Of a stretch of DNA of 64,000 bases, positions 52,217-60,970 are shown piece by piece. Under the pieces are notes generated by a model, which ran no database searches, was not told where the DNA came from, and saw nothing but the letters and a program-made list of their open reading frames with translations. The stretch comes from JAEZDR01 sp039811185 (GTDB taxonomy: Bacteria > Bacteroidota > Bacteroidia > Chitinophagales > Chitinophagaceae): contig JBDHYF010000001.1 in NCBI GenBank assembly GCA_039811185.1, positions 377,115-441,114 on the forward strand. Reading direction: 5' to 3'. Position numbers and translations under genes: made by a program. Every line of letters starts with the position of its first letter. Positions within the stretch are counted from its first letter, which is position 1.

Positions 52217-53437
52217 ATGGCTTCAATTAAAGAAAACTTTGTAGTTCCGGCAAAAATGAAAACCTGGTCGCTTGGGCTTATCATCGTAGGGCTGATTGCG
52301 ATCCTTGCCGGTTTTTTCACCGTTGGGATGGATCATGAAAACCATGGCAGAGAAATTTTTGCGGGCACACTAATGTACAACAGCTTGTTTTTTATGATGA
52401 TTTGTAACTCGGCAATGTTCTTCATTTGCGCGGTTACCCTTGCAATGGGCGGTTGGGAGCAGTCGTTCCGAAGGGTTTCTGAAGCCATCTCATCGCTCGT
52501 TCCCATTTTCGGAGTAATTGCTTTCGCTGTTTTGTTGTATGTGCTGTTTGGCACACATATTTACCACTGGAACAGTGAGGAGGCGCTTCACGATCATATC
52601 TTAAAAGGAAAACTCGGCTTTTTAAATCCAACATTTTTTATCATCTGGACGGTATTGGCAATTGGTATCTGGAGTGTGTTGGGCGCCAGAATGCGCAAGC
52701 TTGGCCGTGAAGCGGACGAGGCTCCTTTCACTTTTGAAAAAGGCAGCCGTTACATTTTTAAAAACACTGTAACCGCTTCTTTATTCATAGTATGGTTTGC
52801 GTTAACCGTGGGCTCCACTATTCCATGGTTGTGGATGATGAGCATCGATGCGCACTGGTATTCTACCATGTATAGCTGGTATACACTCATCAGCACATTT
52901 GTAGCCGCTTTGTCGTTGATAGCACTCTTTGTCATCTACCTAAAAAATAAAGGCTATCTCGAACTTACCACGCAAGAACATTTGCACGATATTGGAAAGT
53001 TTATGTTCGCTTTCTCTATTTTTTGGACGTATTTATGGTTTTCGCAGTATATGCTGATTTGGTACGCCAACATTCCGGAGGAAACTGTTTATTTTAAACA
53101 TCGCGTGCAAGGCCCTTACAAAGGAATTTTCTTTCTAAACCTTATCATTAACTTTGTTTGTCCGATTTTGATATTGATGAAGCGCTCGGCAAAAAGAAAT
53201 TATACCCTCATCACATTTATGGCGGTACTGTTGATTTTTGGCCACTGGCTCGACTTCTATCAAATGGTAATGGGCAGCATTTCGCAGGATCATGTAACAC
53301 TTGGCTGGCTTGATTTCGGAATTGCCGCGTTTTTTGTAGGGATGATTATATTTTTCACCGGAAGGAGTCTGGCTTCGAAACCACTGGTTCCGAAATACCA
53401 TCCTTTTATAAAAGAAAGCGTCATTCACCACACTTAA
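52217..53437 (+). CDS. actF: alternative complex III subunit ActF
   Basis: 406 residues with about ten membrane segments, resembling ActC at low level. Recognised by WEQSFRRVSEAISSLVPIFG, LNPTFFIIWTVLAIGIWSVLG and FSIFWTYLWFSQYMLIWYANIPEET. Integral membrane subunit of the quinol:cytochrome c oxidoreductase, possibly contributing to proton movement. It ends 58 bases before coxB. Confidence 0.92.
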   Translation: MASIKENFVVPAKMKTWSLGLIIVGLIAILAGFFTVGMDHENHGREIFAGTLMYNSLFFMMICNSAMFFICAVTLAMGGWEQSFRRVSEAISSLVPIFGVIAFAVLLYVLFGTHIYHWNSEEALHDHILKGKLGFLNPTFFIIWTVLAIGIWSVLGARMRKLGREADEAPFTFEKGSRYIFKNTVTASLFIVWFALTVGSTIPWLWMMSIDAHWYSTMYSWYTLISTFVAALSLIALFVIYLKNKGYLELTTQEHLHDIGKFMFAFSIFWTYLWFSQYMLIWYANIPEETVYFKHRVQGPYKGIFFLNLIINFVCPILILMKRSAKRNYTLITFMAVLLIFGHWLDFYQMVMGSISQDHVTLGWLDFGIAAFFVGMIIFFTGRSLASKPLVPKYHPFIKESVIHHT

Positions 53438-53495
53438 TTGCTTCCGGTTTTTTGTTGACTATTCCTGCTACTTGAACACATAAAGAGAGATTAAA

Positions 53496-54539
53496 ATGAC
53501 AATGTATTTTACCATCGCAGTGATTATCCTGGTTTTTGTGGTGATTTTTCAGATCGCGAAAGCCAGCGAATATGTATCTGTGTTAAAAGGTGAAGAGCAA
53601 AGCCGCAAACAGAATAATAAGATTAACGGCTTCCTGATGATCACATTCCTGATTTTAGGTTTAATTGGTGTGTGGTACTGTAACGAAATCTACTATCCCA
53701 AAACGCTGTTTGCACAACCGCCAGCTTCCGACCATGGCGAAAGAATCGACAGACTGATGTTGATTACAATTGCGATTACCGGCATCGTGTTCTTTATTAC
53801 ACAGATTGCCCTTTTTTGGTTTGCCTATAAATATCAGGAAAAAGAAAACAGAAAAGCGTTTTACTACCCGCATAATAACAAACTGGAAATTGTTTGGACG
53901 GTAATTCCCGCAATCACCCTTGCAATTCTGGTGGTGATGGGCCTGCGCGATTGGTTTGTAATAACCGGTAAGGAGCCGGCTAACGCCATGGTTGTGGAAA
54001 TAACCGGTAAACAATTCGGGTGGTTTTTTCGCTATCCCGGAAAAGACAACGTTTTAGGAAAAAAATACTACCGCAAAATCGATGAAAAAGGCGGCAACGA
54101 TCTCGGACAGATTTGGGACGATCAGGCAAACTTCGACGACATTGTAGTTACCCAAACCATGTATGCTGTTAAAGACAAGCCGTTAAAGCTGGTAATTTAC
54201 AGCAGGGATGTAATTCATGATGTGGGTTTGCCGCATTTCAGGCTGAAGGCCGATGCGGTTCCCGGAATTCCGACAAGCTTATGGTTTACGCCAAAGTATA
54301 CTACCAAAGAGATGAAGGAAATTACCGGCAATCCCGATTTTGTGTATGAAATAGCTTGCGATCAGATGTGCGGAAACGGACACTACTCCATGAAGGGAAT
54401 CATTGAGGTAGTAACACAGCAAGAGTACGATGCCTGGATAAAATCGCAAAAGCCGAAATACGAGATGTTGTTTTCAAATAAAGGAGGAGCAACAACGGAA
54501 ATTGCTGATTCAACAAAATCAACAGCTTCTATCAATTAA
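53496..54539 (+). CDS. coxB: cytochrome c oxidase subunit II
   Basis: 347 residues. Three hydrophobic segments (one more than the usual two, at about 3-20, 47-66 and 90-112) precede the CuA domain. CuA ligands: His in VIYSRDVIHDVGLPHFRLK and the CDQMCGNGHYSM cluster (two Cys, His, Met). There is no fused cytochrome c domain, so this is an aa3-type and not a caa3-type subunit; ActE may deliver electrons. Ser/Thr-rich C-terminal tail. Confidence 0.94.
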   Translation: MTMYFTIAVIILVFVVIFQIAKASEYVSVLKGEEQSRKQNNKINGFLMITFLILGLIGVWYCNEIYYPKTLFAQPPASDHGERIDRLMLITIAITGIVFFITQIALFWFAYKYQEKENRKAFYYPHNNKLEIVWTVIPAITLAILVVMGLRDWFVITGKEPANAMVVEITGKQFGWFFRYPGKDNVLGKKYYRKIDEKGGNDLGQIWDDQANFDDIVVTQTMYAVKDKPLKLVIYSRDVIHDVGLPHFRLKADAVPGIPTSLWFTPKYTTKEMKEITGNPDFVYEIACDQMCGNGHYSMKGIIEVVTQQEYDAWIKSQKPKYEMLFSNKGGATTEIADSTKSTASIN

Positions 54540-54571
54540 ATTATTAAGTACAATTAAAGCATTCTAATATT

Positions 54572-56377
54572 ATGAATAACGACGCTGTTTTACATGGTCA
54601 ACATGCTTCTGTTCATTTCCATGAAGAACACCATGAACACCATCACGAAAATTTCATCACCAAATATATTTTCAGTCAGGATCATAAAATGATTGCCAAA
54701 CAATTTCTCATTACCGGGATGGTGTGGGCGGTTATTGGCGGACTGATGAGTGTTTTGTTTAGAATACAACTCGGCTTTCCCGATTCTACTTTTCCGTGGC
54801 TGGAGGATATTTTAGGCAAGTGGGCGAAAGGCGGAAGAATTACTCCCGAAGCCTATTACGCATTGGTAACCATGCACGGCACCGTACTCATTTTCTTTGT
54901 GCTTACTGCCGGGCTTAGTGGCACATTTGCCAATTTTCTTATTCCGCTTCAGGTAGGAGCCCGCGATATGGCATCTCCTTTCATGAATATGCTTAGCTAC
55001 TGGTTCTTCTTCGCGGCGAGCATCATTATGTTCTCTTCCATTTTTGTGGAAACTGGTCCTTTCAGCGGTGGCTGGACTGCCTATCCTCCGCTTAGTGCAC
55101 TTGGCGACGCATCGCCGGGATCGAAGCATGGAATGGACTTGTGGCTTATTTCGATGGCACTCTTCGTGGTATCATCACTTCTCGGGAACCTGAATTACAT
55201 TGTTACCATCCTTAACATGCGTACCAAAGGTATGAGCATGACGCGCCTTCCGCTAACTATTTGGGGGCTGTTCTTTACTGCTATCCTTGGCTTACTGTCG
55301 TTCCCGGTATTGCTTTCAGGATTTATTCTACTCATATTCGACAGAAATTTTGGAACAAGCTTTTATCTTTCTGATATATTTATCAGCGGTGTTGGTGCAC
55401 TTCCTAACGAAGGCGGAAGCCCTGTATTGTTCCAGCACTTATTCTGGTTTCTTGGCCACCCGGAAGTTTACATCATTATCCTTCCTGCAATGGGGCTCGT
55501 TTCAGAAATTCTGTCGGTAAACAGCCGCAAGCCAATTTTTGGATATCTGGCAATGATCGGATCGCTCTTCGCCATTTGCGTGTTAGCGTTTCTCGTATGG
55601 GCGCACCACATGTTTGTGTCGGGCCTCAATCCTTTCCTTGGATCGATATTCGTTTTGCTGACGCTGCTCATTGCCGTGCCATCGGCCATTAAAGTGTTTA
55701 ACTGGCTTACCACTATCTGGCGCGGTAACATCCGCTTTACTCCCGGAATGTTGTTTTCCCTTGGCTTTGTGAGCACCTTTATTTCCGGTGGATTAACGGG
55801 TATCTTCCTCGGAAACGCCACCCTCGATATACATCTCCACGACACTTATTTCAACATTGCACACTTCCACTTAGTAATGGGTGTATCGGCAATGTTTGGA
55901 ATGTTTGCAGGTGTTTACCACTGGTTTCCGAAAATGTATGGTCGCTTTATGAACAACAGCCTTGCGTACATCCATTTTTGGATAACGCTTGTGGGCGCTT
56001 ACCTCATTTTCTGGCCCATGCACTATCAGGGCTTTGCGGGAATGCCGCGTCGTTATTATGATTACAGCATCTGGGAAAGCTTTAAGCAGTTTAACGACCT
56101 AAACCGCTTCATCAGCATTGTAGTAATTATTGTTTTTGCTGCGCAGTTCCTTTTCCTTTTCAACTTCTTCTATTCAATTTTCAAAGGAAGAAGGGTAAGA
56201 ACCCAAAACCCATGGCAGGCAAATACGCTGGAGTGGACAACACCCATCCGTCCGGGACACGGCAACTGGCCCGGTGAAATTCCGGAAGTGCACAGGTGGG
56301 CATACGACTACGGAAAAGACGGCGTTGACTTTATTGCACAAACAACTCCTGTAGGAGAAAACGAAAACGTACATTAA
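54572..56377 (+). CDS. coxA: cytochrome c oxidase subunit I
   Basis: 601 residues, twelve or more membrane segments. CuB site with His-Tyr crosslink motif in FWFLGHPEVYIIILPAMG, HHMFVSG, and the heme ligands in LHDTYFNIAHFHLVMG. The N-terminus is unusually His-rich (HGQHASVHFHEEHHEHHHEN, residues about 8-27). Catalytic subunit of the terminal heme-copper oxidase that reduces oxygen to water. Placed directly after coxB. Confidence 0.95.
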   Translation: MNNDAVLHGQHASVHFHEEHHEHHHENFITKYIFSQDHKMIAKQFLITGMVWAVIGGLMSVLFRIQLGFPDSTFPWLEDILGKWAKGGRITPEAYYALVTMHGTVLIFFVLTAGLSGTFANFLIPLQVGARDMASPFMNMLSYWFFFAASIIMFSSIFVETGPFSGGWTAYPPLSALGDASPGSKHGMDLWLISMALFVVSSLLGNLNYIVTILNMRTKGMSMTRLPLTIWGLFFTAILGLLSFPVLLSGFILLIFDRNFGTSFYLSDIFISGVGALPNEGGSPVLFQHLFWFLGHPEVYIIILPAMGLVSEILSVNSRKPIFGYLAMIGSLFAICVLAFLVWAHHMFVSGLNPFLGSIFVLLTLLIAVPSAIKVFNWLTTIWRGNIRFTPGMLFSLGFVSTFISGGLTGIFLGNATLDIHLHDTYFNIAHFHLVMGVSAMFGMFAGVYHWFPKMYGRFMNNSLAYIHFWITLVGAYLIFWPMHYQGFAGMPRRYYDYSIWESFKQFNDLNRFISIVVIIVFAAQFLFLFNFFYSIFKGRRVRTQNPWQANTLEWTTPIRPGHGNWPGEIPEVHRWAYDYGKDGVDFIAQTTPVGENENVH

Positions 56378-56418
56378 TAATTTAAATAGCCGCAACAACG
56401 GCATTAAAGTGAACAATT

Positions 56419-57372
56419 GTGAGGACTGATTTGATTATAAAAGAAGAAATGGCGGGCAAATCGCTCTCTTTAACCTTGGCAGATAAGGTAAAAGACTACT
56501 TTTTGCTTACCAAGTTCACCTTAAGTTTTACGGTGGTTTTTTCGTGCGTGGTTTGTTACCTGCTGGCGCCCAATGTGGTGAACTATAGCTGGACAAACAT
56601 CATTATTTTGTTTTTTGCAGGTATGCTCATCACAGGAGCGGCCAATGCAATTAACCAGGCGGTGGAAAAAGATACCGACGCTGTTATGAAGCGTACAGCA
56701 AAACGTCCGGTAGCAGCCGGCCGTATGAAGCCCTCGGAGGCTTACGGCTTTGCGCTGATTGCGGGCGGTATGGGTGTAATAATAATGTATTCGGTTTTTA
56801 ATCTTCCGTCTGCATTATTGTCGGCCTTTAGTTTGTTTTTGTACGCCTTCATTTATACGCCACTCAAGAAAATCAATTCCATTGCCGTTTTAGTGGGTGC
56901 ATTGCCCGGCGCCTTGCCTTGCTTAATTGGCTGGGTAGCCGCTACCGGATTAATAAGCCCTTTTGCGGTAGTGGAAGGAACTACGGTGTCCAATGCAGGC
57001 GGATGGGCTTTGTTTGCCATTCAGTTTCTGTGGCAGTTTCCGCACTTTTGGGCAATTGCGTGGGTAGCACATACCGACTACTCAAAAGCCGGTTTTAAGT
57101 TATTACCGGCCGACAAAGGGCCTACAAGGTTTACGGCGGTTCAGGCAGTTATGTATTCGGTTTTAATGGTGCCTGTTGGCTTACTGCCGTTCTATTATGG
57201 TGTTAGCGGAACGGTTAGCATTTGGATTGTTACAGCAGCCAATCTTTTTATTGTGTTGCAATGTGTGCGGCTGTATATAAATATGGATGTGAAAAGTGCA
57301 AGGCGTGTAATGTTCAGCTCTTACATTCATTTGCCTATTGTTTTACTTGCCTTACTGGCAGACAAAGTTTGA
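56419..57372 (+). CDS. ctaB: protoheme IX farnesyltransferase (heme O synthase)
   Basis: 317 residues of the UbiA superfamily with about nine membrane segments. First Asp-rich motif NQAVEKDTDAVMKRTAKRPV, second region HTDYSKAGFKLLP. It attaches the farnesyl tail to heme B to make heme O for the oxidase. The start is GTG 56419; ATG 56449 (MAGKSLSLTLADK) is an alternative. It overlaps nothing, and the next gene starts 4 bases after its stop. Confidence 0.92.
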   Translation: MRTDLIIKEEMAGKSLSLTLADKVKDYFLLTKFTLSFTVVFSCVVCYLLAPNVVNYSWTNIIILFFAGMLITGAANAINQAVEKDTDAVMKRTAKRPVAAGRMKPSEAYGFALIAGGMGVIIMYSVFNLPSALLSAFSLFLYAFIYTPLKKINSIAVLVGALPGALPCLIGWVAATGLISPFAVVEGTTVSNAGGWALFAIQFLWQFPHFWAIAWVAHTDYSKAGFKLLPADKGPTRFTAVQAVMYSVLMVPVGLLPFYYGVSGTVSIWIVTAANLFIVLQCVRLYINMDVKSARRVMFSSYIHLPIVLLALLADKV

Positions 57373-57376
57373 TGTT

Positions 57377-57955
57377 ATGATGATGGCAGCAGTGAATACG
57401 GATCAGCGAAAAAGAATTCATCCCCTCAAATTCACACTTTGGGCGGGGATGGCCAGCATTATTATGATGTTTGCGGGAATGACGAGCGCATACATTGTAA
57501 AGAGAAGTCAGTCTAATTGGCTTCAGTTCGATTTACCCGTCATTTTTATTTGGTCAACAATTGTTATTCTGCTGGGCAGTCTTTGTATCCATTTGGCCTT
57601 AAAATGGTTCCGTGCCCGCAACATGCGTTTATACCGCTTATTAATTAATGCCACCGCACTGTTAGGTGTTGCATTTATCACCATGCAGTTCATCGGATTC
57701 ATGCAACTTCAATCCTCAGGTGTGCAGCTTTTCGGCAAAGGCAGCAACCCCGCCGCTTCATTTTTAGGCGTTATTGTAGGCCTGCATTTATTGCACGTTT
57801 TAGGCGGTGTTATTGCTATTTTAATTCAGTTTTTTAAATCGTACCGGCAAAAGGTAAAAACATACAGTAGCTTATCCATTGAGCTTGCTGCAACCTACTG
57901 GCATTTCGTGGATATACTCTGGCTTTATCTTTTCGTATTTTTAATGTGGTTATAA
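57377..57955 (+). CDS. cytochrome c oxidase subunit III-like protein (first copy)
   Basis: 192 residues from the first of three Met codons at 57377. Five membrane segments; ends AATYWHFVDILWLYLFVFLMW, the subunit III signature. Shorter than mitochondrial subunit III, the usual bacterial five-span form. One of two adjacent subunit III-like genes; only 33 bases separate them. Confidence 0.9.
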   Translation: MMMAAVNTDQRKRIHPLKFTLWAGMASIIMMFAGMTSAYIVKRSQSNWLQFDLPVIFIWSTIVILLGSLCIHLALKWFRARNMRLYRLLINATALLGVAFITMQFIGFMQLQSSGVQLFGKGSNPAASFLGVIVGLHLLHVLGGVIAILIQFFKSYRQKVKTYSSLSIELAATYWHFVDILWLYLFVFLMWL

Positions 57956-57988
57956 ATAATTATTGATAATAGATTATAGATCCTTAAC

Positions 57989-58672
57989 ATGACGACAACA
58001 ACAACTGCTACAACCGGAACAAAACTTTGGGGGGGAGGAAAAAGTCCCTTTAATGTAGAGTATGGAAAGTTACTGATGTGGTACTTTTTAATGAGCGACT
58101 CCTTCACCTTTGGAGCATTGCTTATTGCCTACGGTACCATCCGCTTTTCTGCTACCAGCTGGCCCGACCCCGACGTTGCCTTTAAAACCTTTCCTTTTGC
58201 ACCCGAAGGCACCAATGCTCCGCTGGTATTTGTGAGCATCATGACCTTTATCCTCATCATCAGTTCTGTTACCATGGTACTTGCTGTACAGGCCGGACAA
58301 AGGATGGATAAAAAAACCGTAGTAAAAAATTTGATACTAACCATCATCGGCGGATTCGTATTTCTTGGTTGTCAGGCATGGGAGTGGAGTCACCTGCATC
58401 ACGATGGCGCATGGTGGGGAAGCAATCCTTTTTTAAACGTTGATGGAACCAAAGGCGAAATTGGCTTCACCAACTTCTTCTTTACTATTACAGGCTTTCA
58501 CGGCTTTCACGTTTTTTCAGGAGTGGTCATCAACATCATTATGCTTATCATGACGTTGAACAATGTGTTTGAAAGAAGAGGACACTACCTCATGATAGAA
58601 AAGGCAGGCCTTTACTGGCACTTTGTTGACTTAGTATGGGTTTTCGTATTCACCGTGTTTTATTTATTCTAA
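57989..58672 (+). CDS. cytochrome c oxidase subunit III (second copy)
   Basis: 227 residues, five membrane segments. YGKLLMWYFLMSDSFTFGAL near the start and GLYWHFVDLVWVFVFTVFYL at the end are subunit III signatures, and GFHGFHVFSGVVINI is the conserved mid-region His cluster. More typical of subunit III than its upstream neighbour. Followed 22 bases later by the subunit IV gene. Confidence 0.92.
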   Translation: MTTTTTATTGTKLWGGGKSPFNVEYGKLLMWYFLMSDSFTFGALLIAYGTIRFSATSWPDPDVAFKTFPFAPEGTNAPLVFVSIMTFILIISSVTMVLAVQAGQRMDKKTVVKNLILTIIGGFVFLGCQAWEWSHLHHDGAWWGSNPFLNVDGTKGEIGFTNFFFTITGFHGFHVFSGVVINIIMLIMTLNNVFERRGHYLMIEKAGLYWHFVDLVWVFVFTVFYLF

Positions 58673-58694
58673 TTAAATCATATCAGTTTACTAT

Positions 58695-59093
58695 ATGCAA
58701 CATTCATCCCCTATAAATGCTCCACACGCACACGAAGCGCATCCATCCGGAGGTGTAAAAGAGGTAATCCGCATCACCATTTATCTTTCTGTACTTACCA
58801 TAGTTGAGCTTGGTATCGGTTACTGGAGAATTGATATGGAAGAAAACTTTTTCTTTCACTTTCTCAGCGGTGTAATTATTATCCTCATGCTTTGGAAAGC
58901 ATTTTACATTATCGCTTATTTCATGCACCTGAAGCACGAGCTGCGTAACATGATTATGACGATTGGCATACCTATGCTGCTGTTTATCTGGTTTATCATT
59001 GCTTTTTTGCACGATGGAAATGCCTTTAAAGAGAGCAATATGAAGTACGATAAATACAAGCAGGAAAAGAGCATTCCTCCCGCTAAAAAATAG
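58695..59093 (+). CDS. cytochrome c oxidase subunit IV-like protein
   Basis: 132 residues with three membrane segments. His-rich N-terminus (INAPHAHEAHPSGG), then VIRITIYLSVLTIVELGIGY and AFYIIAYFMHLKHELRNMIM, the bacterial COX4_pro/CtaF pattern. Last gene of the respiratory operon; a strong terminator starts 46 bases after its stop. Confidence 0.9.
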   Translation: MQHSSPINAPHAHEAHPSGGVKEVIRITIYLSVLTIVELGIGYWRIDMEENFFFHFLSGVIIILMLWKAFYIIAYFMHLKHELRNMIMTIGIPMLLFIWFIIAFLHDGNAFKESNMKYDKYKQEKSIPPAKK

Positions 59094-59139
59094 GAGTATT
59101 TGAATTGATAAGATAATTATAAACCTGTATTGTTTTACC

Positions 59140-59173
59140 AAACCATCGCTAACTTGCGATGGTTTGTTTTTTT
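59140..59173 (+). terminator. rho-independent terminator of the act-cox operon
   Basis: Perfect 10-bp stem AAACCATCGC (59140-59149) and GCGATGGTTT (59156-59165), 6-base loop, then GTTTTTTT. It ends the 14-kb run of genes from actA to subunit IV and separates it from the SCO gene. Confidence 0.85.
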
Positions 59174-59207
59174 AACGACCCTTCTGCAAACCTGCAAAAA
59201 ATTACTT

Positions 59208-59900
59208 ATGAGCAAAAAAGCACTTATTGCTTTATTCCTTGCCATCGCCCTGCCGGTTATAGGATACATGACTTTAAAATATAAAGGTGAAGAAGCTGTT
59301 GTAATTCCGCGAAAATTTTTGCTCGATACCGTAATAACATCGGTTGAAGGCGATAAAATTCATACCGACAGCATCTGGCATAAAACAAAAAACATTACAC
59401 TTGTAAACCAACTTGGTGATACAGTTAGTTTATACGACGTGCGGAACAAAATCATTGTAATCGATTTTATTTTCACCACTTGCCGCAGTATCTGTCCTGC
59501 TATGACGGCTAATATGCGTAAGCTTCAGGAGTCGTTTATCCGCGGCGGAAACATCCGGCAAAAATCCGATACCGGCATTGTACACTTTTTATCTTTTACT
59601 GTTGACCCGGAACGCGACTCGGTAATGAAGCTGAAGAGCTTTGCCGACCATTTTAACGCCAATCACGACTCGTGGTGGTTTTTAACCGGCGACAAAAAGA
59701 AGATTTACGATTTTGCTTTTGAAGAACTGAAGGTAGATAAATTCAGCGACGAACCCATTACACCCGACTTTGTGCACACCAACCGCTTTGTGCTCCTCGA
59801 CCGCAGTTACCGCGTAAGAGGGTATTATAACGGAATGGACACCGAATCGCTGAAACAACTTGCCCGCGATGTTGCCATTTTAATGCTGGAGCGCCAATAA
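59208..59900 (+). CDS. SCO1/SenC family copper chaperone
   Basis: 230 residues from ATG 59208. An N-terminal anchor (about 5-22) precedes a thioredoxin fold. The copper site has CRSICPAM (Cys-x-x-x-Cys) and the conserved His in PDFVHTNRFVLLDR. It loads the CuA centre of oxidase subunit II. The open frame extends upstream to 59130 through the terminator hairpin, which rules that start out. Nine bases before the DUF420 gene. Confidence 0.9.
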   Translation: MSKKALIALFLAIALPVIGYMTLKYKGEEAVVIPRKFLLDTVITSVEGDKIHTDSIWHKTKNITLVNQLGDTVSLYDVRNKIIVIDFIFTTCRSICPAMTANMRKLQESFIRGGNIRQKSDTGIVHFLSFTVDPERDSVMKLKSFADHFNANHDSWWFLTGDKKKIYDFAFEELKVDKFSDEPITPDFVHTNRFVLLDRSYRVRGYYNGMDTESLKQLARDVAILMLERQ

Positions 59901-59909
59901 AAAATCATT

Positions 59910-60491
59910 ATGCTGAAACCGCTGATAAGAAAAAACGATCGCCTGGCCCGCATCCTTATTTTCTCTTTTTCCGTCGTCATCTTCCTGCTCGTTTCCTTCC
60001 TTGGAAACTACAAAATGGATATCGACCCGGGGTTTGATGTGCAGATTTTTGCGTTTTTAAATGCACTCACCAACTCGGCCGTTTCCATTGTACTCGGGTG
60101 GGCATTGGTTGCTGTTAAAAAGAAAAACTATCTGCTCCACAAGCGCCTTATGTTTTCGGCAATTATACTGTCTGTATTCTTTTTGCTCACGTACGTTGCC
60201 CATCATCTGCTTGCCGGCGAAGCCCGCTTTGGCGATGCCGATAAAGACGGCATTGTAACCGACCACGAAAAAGCGCTTGTAGGCAACATCCGTTATTTTT
60301 ATTACCTCATTTTATTTACACATATTGTATTGGCCGGCATTATTCTTCCGTTTATTTTATTTACGGCTTACCGCGCCCTAACCGGCGAATGGACCAAACA
60401 CAAACGCCTTGCGCGCTATACATGGCCTGTGTGGTTTTATGTGGCCATCAGCGGTCCGGTTATTTACTTTATGATTAAGCCCTACTACTAA
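59910..60491 (+). CDS. DUF420 (CtaM-like) membrane protein with an EF-hand-type loop
   Basis: 193 residues, five membrane segments. LLHKRLMFSAIILSVFFLLTY and KHKRLARYTWPVWFYVAISG are DUF420 hallmarks; the family (CtaM in Gram-positives) helps assemble heme-copper oxidases. The loop between the third and fourth spans contains DADKDGIVTDHE (residues 109-120), which fits the 12-position EF-hand calcium loop (Asp1, Asp3, Asp5, Gly6, hydrophobic 8, Glu12). Follows SCO, so part of the oxidase assembly unit. Confidence 0.87.
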   Translation: MLKPLIRKNDRLARILIFSFSVVIFLLVSFLGNYKMDIDPGFDVQIFAFLNALTNSAVSIVLGWALVAVKKKNYLLHKRLMFSAIILSVFFLLTYVAHHLLAGEARFGDADKDGIVTDHEKALVGNIRYFYYLILFTHIVLAGIILPFILFTAYRALTGEWTKHKRLARYTWPVWFYVAISGPVIYFMIKPYY

Positions 60492-60584
60492 TTTTGGCAC
60501 AATTATTTGATAGAAAAGAGCAGATTTGAAAACGTGAGTACGATTAGAGAAGGTTTTGAATAGATGTTTTGAAATGAATGGATT

Positions 60585-60614
60585 ACTCCGGCTTGTGCCG
60601 GAGTTTTCTTTTTA
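60585..60614 (+). terminator. rho-independent terminator after the DUF420 gene
   Basis: Perfect 8-bp stem ACTCCGGC (60585-60592) and GCCGGAGT (60597-60604), tetraloop TTGT, then TTTCTTTTT. Confidence 0.82.
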
Positions 60615-60660
60615 AGGCTCGCCTTTAAAAAATGTATTATTGCACCTTAAAACAGTTGAT

Positions 60661-60810
60661 ATGAACGAACTTATTGAAAAATTAGTGAAGGAAGCCGGTG
60701 TTACTGAAGAGCAGGCAAAGAAATCGGTTGAAACCATTGCGGCTTTTGTAAAAGAAAAATTTCCCATGCTGGGCGGCGCTGTAGATCAGATTTTTTCTTC
60801 GCGCGGATAA
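60661..60810 (+). CDS. 49-residue conserved-looking small protein
   Basis: ATG 60661 to TAA 60810 encodes MNELIEKLVKEAGVTEEQAK, then KSVETIAAFVKEKFPMLGG and AVDQIFSSRG: two amphipathic helices joined by the Pro-Met-Leu-Gly-Gly turn. Codon use is that of a real gene, and it sits alone between two terminators (60585 and 60815), so it is its own transcription unit. TATTATTG about 30 bases upstream is a one-mismatch -7 box. No function known to me; soluble, cytoplasmic. Confidence 0.72.
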   Translation: MNELIEKLVKEAGVTEEQAKKSVETIAAFVKEKFPMLGGAVDQIFSSRG

Positions 60811-60814
60811 ATAC

Positions 60815-60843
60815 AAGCGGCTGTTTTCTTCAGCCGTTTTTTT
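60815..60843 (+). terminator. rho-independent terminator after the 49-residue protein gene
   Basis: Stem CGGCTG (60818-60823) and CAGCCG (60831-60836), extendable by a G-U and two A-T pairs, loop TTTTCTT, followed by TTTTTTT. Confidence 0.78.
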
Positions 60844-60870
60844 GTTTCATTTGAGGTAGAACGATGATGG

Positions 60871-60945
60871 GCTGCCGGATTGCAGCGGCATCCTTTTTTG
60901 CAAAGCAAAAAAGATATAGCGGAAAGCCGGACTGCTACCGCCGAT
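60871..60945. repeat. imperfect palindromic intergenic element
   Basis: A perfect 9-bp inverted repeat CTTTTTTGC (60893-60901), AAA loop, GCAAAAAAG (60905-60913) is flanked by similar GC-rich arms, GATTGCAGCGGCATCC on the left and GATATAGCGGAAAGCCGG on the right, each with AGCGG. I recall elements of this build between genes in other Bacteroidota; no second copy was seen here. Confidence 0.45.
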
Positions 60946-60970
60946 AAATGAGCTGAACGGTTACAGCCCC

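Noticed and set aside
59130..59207. Upstream extension of the SCO gene
   Set aside because: It would translate through the terminator hairpin; the ATG at 59208 precedes a proper membrane anchor.
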